From Planktomarina sp. (GTDB lineage: Bacteria; Pseudomonadota; Alphaproteobacteria; Rhodobacterales; Rhodobacteraceae), in contig JAFMEA010000006.1 in assembly GCA_017856985.1 (NCBI GenBank), forward strand, positions 1-61,945: a stretch of DNA of 61,945 nt, given 5' to 3'. Positions within the stretch are counted from its first letter, which is position 1. Each line of letters begins with the position of its first letter. This document shows, one piece after another, positions 34,858 to 43,768 of the stretch. Both the position numbers and the translations under genes were made by a program. The notes beneath the pieces were generated by a model, which worked only from the letters and a program-made list of their open reading frames with translations, made no database searches and was not told where the DNA came from.

Positions 34858-35601
34858 CTAAAAATTTGCTTCTGCGTCTAACAGTGCTTTTTGTAAAACA
34901 GGTGCGAGAAAACGCGCCCAAGCATTTTGTTCGCTTATAGTTTTAATCAAATCATTGCGCACCTCAATTAAGACATTTAATTTGTTATTGCTTTGAGCGT
35001 GTTGGTCTATGCTGTCGCCCGGCAAATGTCCCGCGTAGGGCTCATTGACCCCAATGATTAAGTTTTCCTTCAATCTAAGCCCGGCTATAACTGCGTCAGC
35101 AAGGCGTCTGTCCTGGCCAAAGAGGACGCCTACCTCCCATGGACGAGGTGGGTGGCCTCTTAGCTGCGGCGTGAAGGAATGTACGGCAAGAATTGCACGC
35201 CTTTTTGCGGCTAGTTTAGAATAGGCTTGGTGGTAGGGGCGATAGTAATTTCTGATACGCTTATTAAGCTCAGCGGTATCTGACTTATGATTGCCTGGTA
35301 TAATGGTGCCATCATACAATTTCATTAACAAGGTTGGATCATCTTCTCCACGGTTGGGGTCTATGACTAGCCTTGAAAAATTACTGCATAGGACGGGTGC
35401 ATCTAATATATTTCCCAAGGACTGGCTGAGTTCTTTAGCTCCCAGATCATATGCGATATGGCGATGCATGTCGTCTTTTGTTAGCCCTAGAGAGCTATTG
35501 TTAACTGCATTAGGCACATGGTTACTTGCATGGTCGCATGCAATTAACCATGGTCCTTTCCGGTCGGTTCCTGTAGTGAAAAATGGTGCATCATCGGTCA
35601 T
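34858..35601 (-). CDS. N-formylglutamate amidohydrolase family protein
   Basis: 247 residues. Metal-dependent hydrolase family that removes the formyl group from N-formylglutamate in one histidine-degradation route. Blocks LIACDHASNHVPN, DLGAKELSQSLG, RLVIDPNR and AVHSFTPQLRG are typical. No hut genes are near. It sits opposite the dgc/transaminase genes, so an N-acyl-glutamate such as N-acetyl-L-glutamate is a possible natural substrate; that is speculation. Divergent from pyk by 87 bases. Confidence 0.87.
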   Translation of the reverse strand: MTDDAPFFTTGTDRKGPWLIACDHASNHVPNAVNNSSLGLTKDDMHRHIAYDLGAKELSQSLGNILDAPVLCSNFSRLVIDPNRGEDDPTLLMKLYDGTIIPGNHKSDTAELNKRIRNYYRPYHQAYSKLAAKRRAILAVHSFTPQLRGHPPRPWEVGVLFGQDRRLADAVIAGLRLKENLIIGVNEPYAGHLPGDSIDQHAQSNNKLNVLIEVRNDLIKTISEQNAWARFLAPVLQKALLDAEANF

Positions 35602-35688
35602 ACTGGTAACTAACTTAGTTGTGAGTGGATGTGAAATATGTCATTTAGAAATTAAGTGGTAGCGATAACAATAGGCGGGTTATTCTGA

Positions 35689-37137
35689 ATGAAGCGGGAA
35701 AGAAATGTAAAAATAGTCGCCACTCTGGGACCTGCTTCTAGTAATTATGAAATGATCCTTGCTCTACACCAAGCCGGCGCAGATGTTTTTCGACTTAATA
35801 TGTCACATGGTGACCACTCCGAAATTGCGGCCCGGCATGCTATAATTAGAAAAATTGAAAAGGATCTTAATAGCCCAATAGCTATATTGGCGGACCTCCA
35901 GGGTCCAAAATTGCGTGTTGGAGTTTTTAAAAATGAAGAAGTAGAACTCGAGACTAGCGCAAATTTTCGTTTGGATCTTCTAGAATTAGAGGGTGACCAC
36001 AATCGCGTCAACTTACCACATCCTGAAATTTTTCAAGCTTTAGAGGTTGGAGCATCGCTTCTGGTAAACGATGGAAAGATAAGGCTAAAAGTAATAAAAT
36101 GTGGTCCTAACTTTGCAGATTGTAGCGTCTTAGCAGGTGGAACGATCTCCAACCGCAAGGGAGTTAACGTCCCAGATGTTCTTTTGCCTCTGAAGGCCTT
36201 ATCAGAAAAGGACCGCTCTGATTTAGAATTTGCTTGCCAGTTGGGTGTGGACTGGCTTGCGCTTTCCTTTGTTCAACGCCCGGAAGATGTTTATGAGGCG
36301 AGAGCGTTGATCAACGGTCGAGCGGCTGTAATGTCCAAAATTGAAAAGCCTGCAGCCGTAGATGCCTTTGATGAAATTTTGAAGGTTAGTGATGGCATAA
36401 TGGTTGCCCGTGGTGACCTTGGAGTTGAGTTGCCAGTCCAGGCGGTTCCTCCAATTCAAAAGCAATTAGTACGCAAATGTCGTGCTGCCGCCAAACCGGT
36501 TATTGTTGCAACACAGATGCTAGAAAGTATGATTGAGAGTCCGGTGCCTACGCGTGCTGAGGTCAGTGACGTCGCAAATTCGATTTATGAAGGTACAGAT
36601 GCAATTATGTTATCGGCTGAATCTGCTGCCGGGGATTTTCCTGTGGAAGCTGTTACGACGATGAATAATGTCGCGATCGAAGTAGAGCTTGATCCAACAT
36701 ACACAGAGGTTATTGAGGCTAGCAGATCAGTGCTAGGGAAAAGTGTTGCAGATAGCATTGTTGCCGCAGCTCGTGAGATAGCTGAGACTACTGACATAAA
36801 AGCAATTGCTTGTTTTACTTTTTCTGGGACTACGGCGAGCCTAACCGCGCGTGAACGGCCTCGGGTGCCGATAATAGCGCTGACTTCTAACATCGATACT
36901 GCGCGTCGCCTAAGCCTAACTTGGGGTACAAACTGTGTAATCACTGGTCCAGTAGATCGCTTTAAAATGGCGGTGGTAGCCGCTGTGCGTGCAGCGGTAT
37001 CTCAAGGCTATGCTGATAAATCGGATCAAATAGCGGTGACAGCTGGTGTCCCATTTAATCAAGCTGGTACTACCAACATTTTACGTGTTGCACCTTGTGA
37101 AGAACGGCTGATCTACCGATCAGAGCCGGACGGTTAA
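35689..37137 (+). CDS. pyk: Pyruvate kinase
   Basis: 482 residues. Final step of glycolysis, phosphoenolpyruvate + ADP to pyruvate + ATP. NVKIVATLGPAS opens the barrel; the catalytic Lys/metal block is VMSKIEKP and MVARGDLGVE, then MLESMIESPVPTRAEVSDVAN and the C-terminal domain. Start ATG at 35689, next to AAGCGG. Followed by about 180 bases of leader before rpmI. Confidence 0.97.
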   Translation: MKRERNVKIVATLGPASSNYEMILALHQAGADVFRLNMSHGDHSEIAARHAIIRKIEKDLNSPIAILADLQGPKLRVGVFKNEEVELETSANFRLDLLELEGDHNRVNLPHPEIFQALEVGASLLVNDGKIRLKVIKCGPNFADCSVLAGGTISNRKGVNVPDVLLPLKALSEKDRSDLEFACQLGVDWLALSFVQRPEDVYEARALINGRAAVMSKIEKPAAVDAFDEILKVSDGIMVARGDLGVELPVQAVPPIQKQLVRKCRAAAKPVIVATQMLESMIESPVPTRAEVSDVANSIYEGTDAIMLSAESAAGDFPVEAVTTMNNVAIEVELDPTYTEVIEASRSVLGKSVADSIVAAAREIAETTDIKAIACFTFSGTTASLTARERPRVPIIALTSNIDTARRLSLTWGTNCVITGPVDRFKMAVVAAVRAAVSQGYADKSDQIAVTAGVPFNQAGTTNILRVAPCEERLIYRSEPDG

Positions 37138-37229
37138 TTAATCTTTAGTTTTGAGCTATAAAGAAGTTAGATAATTCAAAATTATAATAGATGATTTTAT
37201 GGCAAGAAAAGCTACTTGCTCTTACTATT

Positions 37230-37300
37230 AAACCTGCATAGACACAGGTTTCTATCGTGGGACCGGCCTAAGTGGCATGCCGAGTCGTACGCGGACGTTC
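37230..37300 (+). promoter_or_regulatory. Structured leader upstream of rpmI-rplT
   Basis: Two consecutive stems precede rpmI: AAACCTG (37230-37236) with CAGGTTT (37245-37251), and GACCGGC (37261-37267) with GCCG-A-GTC (37279-37286). The region is markedly GC-richer than its surroundings. In other bacteria L20 binds its own leader to limit rpmI-rplT translation; this could be the equivalent, but I cannot identify the motif. Confidence 0.4.
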
Positions 37301-37317
37301 TAAAATAGGAGATCGAA

Positions 37318-37518
37318 ATGCCCAAAATGAAGACTAAGTCTAGCGCCAAAAAGCGGTTCAAAGTGACCGCGACCGGAAAGGTCATGGCAGGTCAGGCCGG
37401 CAAACGCCACGGAATGATCAAACGCTCCCGCAAATTCATTCGTGACGCCCGCGGCACGACCACTCTGTCCGCTCCTGACGCCAAAATTGTCAAGAGCTAC
37501 ATGCCCTACGATCACTAA
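37318..37518 (+). CDS. rpmI: 50S ribosomal protein L35
   Basis: 66 residues, starting [21 protein letters not shown], the standard L35 opening. TAGGAGATCGAA gives a good ribosome site. The gene prefers C- or G-ending codons far more than its neighbours (for example GCC, ATC, CGC), in contrast to rplT only 14 bases downstream. infC is not upstream. Confidence 0.98.
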   Translation: MPKMKTKSSAKKRFKVTATGKVMAGQAGKRHGMIKRSRKFIRDARGTTTLSAPDAKIVKSYMPYDH

Positions 37519-37532
37519 GGAGGTTTGCAGAG

Positions 37533-37895
37533 ATGTCACGTGTAAAAGGTGGTACAGTAACCCACGCTCGTCATAAAAAAATTATTAAAGCTGCCAAGGG
37601 ATATTCTGGCGCTCGAAAAAATGTATTTAAAACAGCCACACAGGCTGTTGATAAAGCGAACCAATATGCGACCCGTGACCGGAAGGTTAGGAAGCGTAAT
37701 TTTAGGAGCTTGTGGATCCAGCGAATAAATGCTGCCTGCCGTAGTCACGATGCTACATTGTCGTACAGCCGGTTTGTTAATGGACTCTCTTTGGCGGGTG
37801 TAGAAGTTGATCGAAAGGTTCTGGCTGATTTAGCCGTAAACGAACCAGATGCGTTTAGCGCTATCGTGACCAAAGCTCAGGCGGCGTTGGTTTAG
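37533..37895 (+). CDS. rplT: 50S ribosomal protein L20
   Basis: 120 residues. L20 is needed for early 50S assembly and often represses its own operon. [29 protein letters not shown] is the family opening. AAGGAGG at about 37518-37524 precedes the ATG. A clear intrinsic terminator follows 25 bases after the stop. Confidence 0.98.
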   Translation: MSRVKGGTVTHARHKKIIKAAKGYSGARKNVFKTATQAVDKANQYATRDRKVRKRNFRSLWIQRINAACRSHDATLSYSRFVNGLSLAGVEVDRKVLADLAVNEPDAFSAIVTKAQAALV

Positions 37896-37920
37896 AAAGT
37901 CATATATTGAATTTTAAAGG

Positions 37921-37958
37921 CAGCCTTGGGGAGTAATCTTCAGGCTGTTTTTCTTTTT
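37921..37958 (+). terminator. Rho-independent terminator after rplT
   Basis: CAGCCT (37921-37926) pairs with AGGCTG (37942-37947), followed by the U-rich run TTTTTCTTTTT (37948-37958). It closes the rpmI-rplT operon. Confidence 0.85.
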
Positions 37959-38128
37959 AAGCAGCATTTATTTGTTAGTTAAACAGTAAAATTCTAAGCT
38001 ATAAATTCAGTGACTTTGTTTGACAGATTTATAATACTGGCAAGAAAATACCGTCCGAGTCATAAACAGCATAAAAGAAATCAAATTTTATGCTTGGCCC
38101 TCCAAGGTAATTGGATCATACGACGTAG

Positions 38129-39004
38129 ATGGTATTTCGTATTTTCAACAGTCTTTGGCATCACATTCGCTATATTCCGCTTTTGTCGGCATTATCAGTG
38201 TCTCGTGGGCGCGCATTTGATCGACGATCTCGCGCGTTAGGGGCTTTGGTTGGACTTGTTGTTCGTTATTTTCCAATCGCCCGTCGTCGTGTTGAACGTG
38301 AATTATCCAATGTATATCCGGACATGCCTCGATCAAAGCGACTATCTCTTTGCCGAGATATGGGGCGTAACATGGGCCGCACTTTGTTTGAAATTTTTCA
38401 TTGCGCAGAGTTTCAGACGCTTCAAGATCGGCATTCGGTTTCTGGACCTGGGTTGGAGGCATTATTTAAGGCCAAGGCCGAGGGAAAAGGTGCATTAATT
38501 GTTTCTGGGCATTTTGGGCAGTGGGAGGCAGTCCGTGCTGCGCTCAAGGCCCGCGATATGGAAACTGGTGCGGTGTATCGTCCGCAGACCAATCGGCATT
38601 ATGAACGTCGCTTATACGCTGGTATTGAGGCTGGTGGTAAGCCAATACTTGCAACAGGCCAAATCGGAACTCGCGCACTGGTCCGGCACATTCGGCAGGG
38701 TGGCTTCATTGCTATCTTGTTAGATGAAAAATACCCTGATGGCGCGCGAATACCATTTTTGGGGCGACACGCTCTTACATCCCTGGTCGCTGCGCAGCTG
38801 GCCCTGAAATATGATCTGCCAATGGTGCCAGCGTATGGCACGCGTACAGGAGATGGTAGCCAGTTTGATGTTGAATTTGAGGAAGCCATACCACACACAG
38901 ATAGCGTAACGATGACGAGTGCATTCAATGACAGCCTGTCAAACCGTATCTTGAACTGTCCTGAACAATGGTACTGGATGTTGCGGCGATGGAAGGGTGC
39001 TTAA
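38129..39004 (+). CDS. LpxL/HtrB-type lysophospholipid/lipid A acyltransferase
   Basis: 291 residues. Family of late acyltransferases that add secondary acyl chains to lipid A, or acylate other lipids. The catalytic pair is H128 and E133 in GHFGQWEA; the LLDEKYPDGARIPFLGR and the C-terminal PEQWYWMLRRWK blocks are standard. Single N-terminal hydrophobic stretch at about 11-50. The ATG at 38129 has no strong ribosome site; the start is uncertain. Lies between rplT and pheS but probably has its own promoter. Confidence 0.87.
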   Translation: MVFRIFNSLWHHIRYIPLLSALSVSRGRAFDRRSRALGALVGLVVRYFPIARRRVERELSNVYPDMPRSKRLSLCRDMGRNMGRTLFEIFHCAEFQTLQDRHSVSGPGLEALFKAKAEGKGALIVSGHFGQWEAVRAALKARDMETGAVYRPQTNRHYERRLYAGIEAGGKPILATGQIGTRALVRHIRQGGFIAILLDEKYPDGARIPFLGRHALTSLVAAQLALKYDLPMVPAYGTRTGDGSQFDVEFEEAIPHTDSVTMTSAFNDSLSNRILNCPEQWYWMLRRWKGA

Positions 39005-39145
39005 GCGTAGCAGATCCCACCAGATTTTTTTAATTATTCAAAAATACTTCCATAGAACCAGTTTCCCCGGGATAAAAAGTGTAGTCCTATTGCTCGGGAG
39101 ACATAATCTCGATAGCAGAGAACACAATAAATTTTGGAGGATCTG

Positions 39146-40219
39146 ATGGAAGATCTGCGCGAGAAATATTTAAGTTTAATTTCTGGAGCCACAGATGAAG
39201 CTTCGCTTGAGAATTTACGTGTTCAAGCTGTTGGAAAAAAAGGTGAAATAAGCCTAAGAATGCGATCATTAGGTAAAATGACGCCGGAAGAACGACAGGA
39301 GGCAGGGCCGGCTTTAAATGCTTTGAAAGATGAAGTTAATTCCGCACTTGTTGCGCGAAAAAGCTCACTTTCTGATGCGGCCCTGGAGGAACGACTTAAA
39401 GGTGAGTGGCTCGATGTAACGCTCCCAGCTCGTTTGGCCCGCCAAGGTTCAATACATCCTATCTCACAGGTTTGGGGTGAGGTGACCGAAATTTTTGCTG
39501 ATATGGGTTTTTCTGTAGCCGAAGGTCCTCAAATAGAGAGTGACTGGTATAATTTTGATGCGCTTAACATTCCGGGGCATCATCCTGCGCGCGCGGAAAT
39601 GGATACATTTTATACCTATCGCGATCAAGATGATAACCGACCTCCCCATGTTTTGCGGACTCACACCAGCCCCGTACAGATCCGGTCAATGGAAAAAATT
39701 GGAGCACCTTTAAGAATAATTTGTCCTGGTCGGGTTTACCGTGCTGACTATGACCAAACACACACGCCTATGTTCCATCAAGTCGAGGGATTAGCTGTTG
39801 ATACTGATGTATCAATGGCCAACCTTAAGTGGTGTCTGGAAGAGTTTGTAAAAGCCTTTTTTGAAGTGGACAATGTAGAGTTACGTTTTCGAGCGTCGCA
39901 CTTTCCGTTTACGGAACCTTCTGCCGAAGTTGATATTAGATGCAATTGGTCGGGCGGCCAGCTTAAAATAGGGGAAGGCGACGACTGGATGGAAATTTTG
40001 GGAAGTGGTATGGTGCACCCAAAGGTTCTTCATGCGGGTGGCATTGATCCTACAGTTTATCAAGGGTTTGCCTTTGGCCTCGGTATTGATCGGATTGCTA
40101 TGTTGAAGTACGGAATTCCAGACTTGAGAGCATTTTTTGATAGCGACCTTCGATGGTTGCGTCACTATGGGTTTAACGCACTTGATAAGCCAGGTTTGGT
40201 AAGTGGTTTGAGCCGTTAA
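39146..40219 (+). CDS. pheS: Phenylalanine--tRNA ligase alpha subunit
   Basis: 357 residues. Catalytic subunit of the alpha2-beta2 enzyme that charges tRNA(Phe). N-terminal coiled-coil arm, then class II motifs: [10 protein letters not shown], the [13 protein letters not shown] block, [13 protein letters not shown], the motif 2 loop [18 protein letters not shown], and [17 protein letters not shown] at the end. I chose ATG 39146 because TTGGAGG lies 6-12 bases upstream; the TTG 12 bases earlier is part of that ribosome site. Confidence 0.97.
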   Translation: MEDLREKYLSLISGATDEASLENLRVQAVGKKGEISLRMRSLGKMTPEERQEAGPALNALKDEVNSALVARKSSLSDAALEERLKGEWLDVTLPARLARQGSIHPISQVWGEVTEIFADMGFSVAEGPQIESDWYNFDALNIPGHHPARAEMDTFYTYRDQDDNRPPHVLRTHTSPVQIRSMEKIGAPLRIICPGRVYRADYDQTHTPMFHQVEGLAVDTDVSMANLKWCLEEFVKAFFEVDNVELRFRASHFPFTEPSAEVDIRCNWSGGQLKIGEGDDWMEILGSGMVHPKVLHAGGIDPTVYQGFAFGLGIDRIAMLKYGIPDLRAFFDSDLRWLRHYGFNALDKPGLVSGLSR

Positions 40220-40303
40220 TAAAATTTATTTGTTACCTGAAAATATAAATGACAGTATTCGCCTAACGCAATAATGCAATTCTGACTACCAGGGTGTCCT
40301 CGT

Positions 40304-42697
40304 ATGAAATTCACATTATCGTGGTTGAAAGACCATCTTGAAACTGATGCATCTTTGGATGATATCACCTACGCGCTGACTGACCTTGGCTTAGAGGTCG
40401 AAGAGGTTACAAACCCTGCTGACAGATTGGCTGCGTTCACAATAGGGAAAATTACAGAGACATCAAAGCATCCGGATGCAGATAAACTCCGCGTCTGTCA
40501 GGTGCTAACGGATGCAGGCATGACACAGATAATCTGTGGTGCTCCTAATGCCCGCACAGGTATTAATGTAGTGGTTGCCAAGCCTGGGGTTTATGTGCCC
40601 GGGATCGATACGACTATTGGTATTGGTAAAATTCGTGGTGTAGAAAGCTATGGCATGATGTGCTCTGAACGCGAGATGCAACTTAGCGATGAGCATGACG
40701 GTATCATAGAGTTGGCTTCAGGAGAAGTGGGTCAGAGCTTTTCTGACTGGTTAGCTTTAAATGATCCTGCGCGAGTGGATCCTGTGATTGAGATAGCTAT
40801 CACTCCCAATCGGCCAGACGCACTGGGTGTTTGTGGCATTGCTCGTGACCTTGCTGCGCGTGGACTAGGGACTTTAAGGCTTCGTGAAGTTATTCCAGTA
40901 CCTGCAAATTTTACCTCTAAACTCATGGTGGCGATCGACAAGGATACACTAGATGGTTGCCCAGTATTTTGTGGGCGACTGATCCGGGGTCTGAAGAATG
41001 GCCCAAGCCCCACGTGGCTACAGCAAGCATTAATTGCGGTTGGCCTCCGTCCAATAAGCTTTCTTGTCGACGTGACTAATTTCTTCACAATTGACAGTAA
41101 TCGGCCACTGCACGTTTTTGATGCAGACAAGATTATTGGAAACCTGCGGGTTCATCGTTCAGTGGGTGGAGAAAAAATCTTAGCTCTAGATGATAAAAAC
41201 TATACGTTGGAAGGTGGTCAAATTATCATTAGTGATGATAACGGGCCGACAAGCATTGCTGGTATAATGGGTGGAACTGAAACAGGCTGTACGGATGAAA
41301 CAGTAAATGTTTTTGTTGAATCTGCTTATTGGGACCCCGTCCAAATCGCTTATACTGGCAGAGCATTGAAAATTAATTCTGACGCCCGGTACCGCTTTGA
41401 ACGTGGTGTTGACCCTGCCTTTACCCCATTAGGCCTTGAGGCTGCAGTGCGCATGATTGTAGATTATGCAGGTGGTGAGGCTTCTGATTTGGTGCAAGCT
41501 GGTAAAGTGCCTGACACTTCACGTTCTTACAAGTTCGACGCGGGCAGGGTGCAGTCATTAGTGGGCATGGAAATCTCTGATAGGTCGCAGCGCGCGACTC
41601 TAAAAGACCTTGGCTTTCGTCTGGAGAATGATGTCGCACATGTTCCAAGTTGGCGTCCTGATGTCATGGGTGAAGCTGATCTAGTGGAAGAAGTTGCGCG
41701 CGTTGCATCGCTCTCTAAGCTTGTGGGTAAACCTTTCGCGCGCCCTCATTTGGGTGTTCAAAAACAAGTTCTAACTTTGCAACAAAACCGGGAACAGATT
41801 GCACGACGGGTAATTGCGGCTTTAGGCTATAACGAATGTGTCACCTATAGCTTTATTGATGAAGTTTCTGCAAAGTTATTTGGAGGTGGTACTGACGCGA
41901 CTATGCTGGCAAATCCTATTAGTTCGGAAATGAGTCATATGCGGCCGTCCTTATTACCGGCACTGTTACAGGCCGCTGCGCGCAACCAAGCTCGCGGTAT
42001 ACTGGATATGGCTCTGTTTGAAGTTGGGCCAGTTTGGCATGGTGGGGAGCCAGAAGATCAAGAGACCTTAGCTTGTGGCATTTTAGTTGGTCATACAGGT
42101 CCTAAGGACGTTCACGGCACGCGTCGCTCAGTCGATCTTTATGATGCAAAGGCAAATGCTGAAGTGGCATTAAACGCTATGGGCGCACCGTCAAAGGTAC
42201 AATTCAATCGCGGCTTGTCCGATTGGTGGCATCCAGTTCGGTCAGCTAAAATGGTGCTTGGAAAAAACTCATTAGCCGGATTTGGAGAAATTCATCCAAA
42301 AATTTTGACCAGCCTAGAAGTAAAGGGTCCAGTGGTTGCTTTTGTTATTCACACTGAAAATATACCAACGCCAAAAGTAAAGTCTGCGACCCGGGCAGCG
42401 CTTCGTACTACAGCCTTCCAAGCGGTCGAACGTGATTTTGCATTTGTAATAGATGAAACTGTGGAGGCGGTCACACTAGTCAATGCCGCCAAGGGCGTGG
42501 ATAAGGTTTTAATTGATGAAGTCAGAGTGTTTGATGAATTCAGTGGGGGCACGCTTGCCGAGGGTAAGAAGTCTTTGGCCCTGACCGTCCGTTTGCAACC
42601 GAAAGAGGCCACTCTAACAGATATTGAGATTGAGGCCGTCGTTACAAAAATAGTTGAAAAAGTTACCACAGCGACTGGGGGAGTCCTGCGCAGTTGA
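40304..42697 (+). CDS. pheT: Phenylalanine--tRNA ligase beta subunit
   Basis: 797 residues. Partner of PheS; holds the B3/B4 editing domain that removes tyrosine from tRNA(Phe). Domains in order: an N-terminal OB-fold tRNA-binding part (about 40-150, GKITETSKHPDADKLRVCQV), B3/B4 (about 210-400), B5, the class II-like core, and the C-terminal ferredoxin-like anticodon-binding domain (from about 700). 84 bases after pheS and co-directional. Confidence 0.97.
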   Translation: MKFTLSWLKDHLETDASLDDITYALTDLGLEVEEVTNPADRLAAFTIGKITETSKHPDADKLRVCQVLTDAGMTQIICGAPNARTGINVVVAKPGVYVPGIDTTIGIGKIRGVESYGMMCSEREMQLSDEHDGIIELASGEVGQSFSDWLALNDPARVDPVIEIAITPNRPDALGVCGIARDLAARGLGTLRLREVIPVPANFTSKLMVAIDKDTLDGCPVFCGRLIRGLKNGPSPTWLQQALIAVGLRPISFLVDVTNFFTIDSNRPLHVFDADKIIGNLRVHRSVGGEKILALDDKNYTLEGGQIIISDDNGPTSIAGIMGGTETGCTDETVNVFVESAYWDPVQIAYTGRALKINSDARYRFERGVDPAFTPLGLEAAVRMIVDYAGGEASDLVQAGKVPDTSRSYKFDAGRVQSLVGMEISDRSQRATLKDLGFRLENDVAHVPSWRPDVMGEADLVEEVARVASLSKLVGKPFARPHLGVQKQVLTLQQNREQIARRVIAALGYNECVTYSFIDEVSAKLFGGGTDATMLANPISSEMSHMRPSLLPALLQAAARNQARGILDMALFEVGPVWHGGEPEDQETLACGILVGHTGPKDVHGTRRSVDLYDAKANAEVALNAMGAPSKVQFNRGLSDWWHPVRSAKMVLGKNSLAGFGEIHPKILTSLEVKGPVVAFVIHTENIPTPKVKSATRAALRTTAFQAVERDFAFVIDETVEAVTLVNAAKGVDKVLIDEVRVFDEFSGGTLAEGKKSLALTVRLQPKEATLTDIEIEAVVTKIVEKVTTATGGVLRS

Positions 42698-43060
42698 TTT
42701 GCGATAAACTCATGAACTGAGATCTAATAAAAATCAGACTTTTTTAAGTATGGGAAATAATTCCCAGTCTTTGTCGCGCAAATGAAATTAGGGTTTGAAT
42801 TACTCATTAGTTTAAAAGTAATGCGCAAGGTTTGAAAAGCAGCGAAGTTATAAATGTTAAAAATTTTATGGTGGTCATATCCTAAATTGTAATGTCATTT
42901 AGACACTTCAGTATGTTTTTCTCAAAATAACGAGTTTCATTGATACCATATTGCCAGATTTCAATCTTTGTCTGGTTTTAAATGGCATTGTAGTGTACTT
43001 CTGAACTTGTAATTTAGTCCTAATTTTTTTTGATTTAATCACACAGTGTGGAACTATTAT
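42698..43060. other. Intergenic region between pheT and COQ9 gene
   Basis: About 363 bases without a gene. It holds a hairpin TGGGAA-ATAA-TTCCCA (42751-42766) that could end pheT transcripts, and a pair of competing short stems around 42952-42987 (CCAGA/TCTGG against TGCCA/TGGCA). The rest is AT-rich, presumably the promoter of the COQ9 gene. No tRNA seen. Confidence 0.4.
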
Positions 43061-43741
43061 ATGTCATTAAATTTACAAAAATCTAATCTTGTAAATGCTA
43101 TTTTACCTCATGTAGCCTTTGATGGATGGTCTCAAGTCAGCTTTGACCAGGCTGTAAATGATTTGCGTATGAGCCCAAGTCTTGCCGCCGCGGTAGCGCC
43201 AAGAGGTGCTGTGGACTTGGCTGTTACTTTTCATCGTACAGGTGACAAAGAAATGGTAGCTGCCTACAATGCTGCTGATACTGGTTCCCTCAATATTAGA
43301 TCAAAAGTTACACTAGCGGTGCGTCTTAGGCTCGAGACTATAAAGGATAAAGAGGTTGTCCGACGCGGAAGCTCGCTGTTTGCGCTGCCAAATTTTGCTG
43401 CTGATGGTGCGAAGCTTATATGGGAGACTGCGGATCATATCTGGAATGCTTTGGGCGATACGTCATCAGACGTTAATTGGTACACCAAGCGTGTAACGTT
43501 GGGCACAGTTTATACGGCAACTGTCCTTTTTTGGCTGGGCGATGAGAGCCCTGCTCATGAAGATACATGGGCCTTCCTGGATCGCCGAATTGAGAATATT
43601 ATGCAAATTGAAACTGCCAAAAGTCATATTAAAAGAAGTAAAATTTTAAGTTCTGCTTTGGCGGGGCCAATCTGGCTTTTGGATAAAATTGAGCGTCCCC
43701 GTTGGGATGAGGACCTTCCTGGCTACTCACCAAAAGTTTAA
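43061..43741 (+). CDS. COQ9 family ubiquinone biosynthesis protein
   Basis: 226 residues from ATG 43061 (an in-frame GTG lies five codons earlier). COQ9 is a TetR-like fold lipid-binding protein that helps COQ7-type hydroxylation in ubiquinone synthesis. The ILPHVAFDGWSQVSF opening and the C-terminal DTWAFLDRRIENIM helix fit the family. The next gene, a quinone oxidoreductase-like protein, begins 28 bases later. Confidence 0.85.
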   Translation: MSLNLQKSNLVNAILPHVAFDGWSQVSFDQAVNDLRMSPSLAAAVAPRGAVDLAVTFHRTGDKEMVAAYNAADTGSLNIRSKVTLAVRLRLETIKDKEVVRRGSSLFALPNFAADGAKLIWETADHIWNALGDTSSDVNWYTKRVTLGTVYTATVLFWLGDESPAHEDTWAFLDRRIENIMQIETAKSHIKRSKILSSALAGPIWLLDKIERPRWDEDLPGYSPKV

Positions 43742-43768
43742 ATCATTTTGTTTTGAAGGATTATTGGT

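Noticed and set aside
38010-38240. 76-codon open frame overlapping the acyltransferase start
   Set aside because: It runs in another frame through the better-supported acyltransferase coding region and lacks a recognisable domain.
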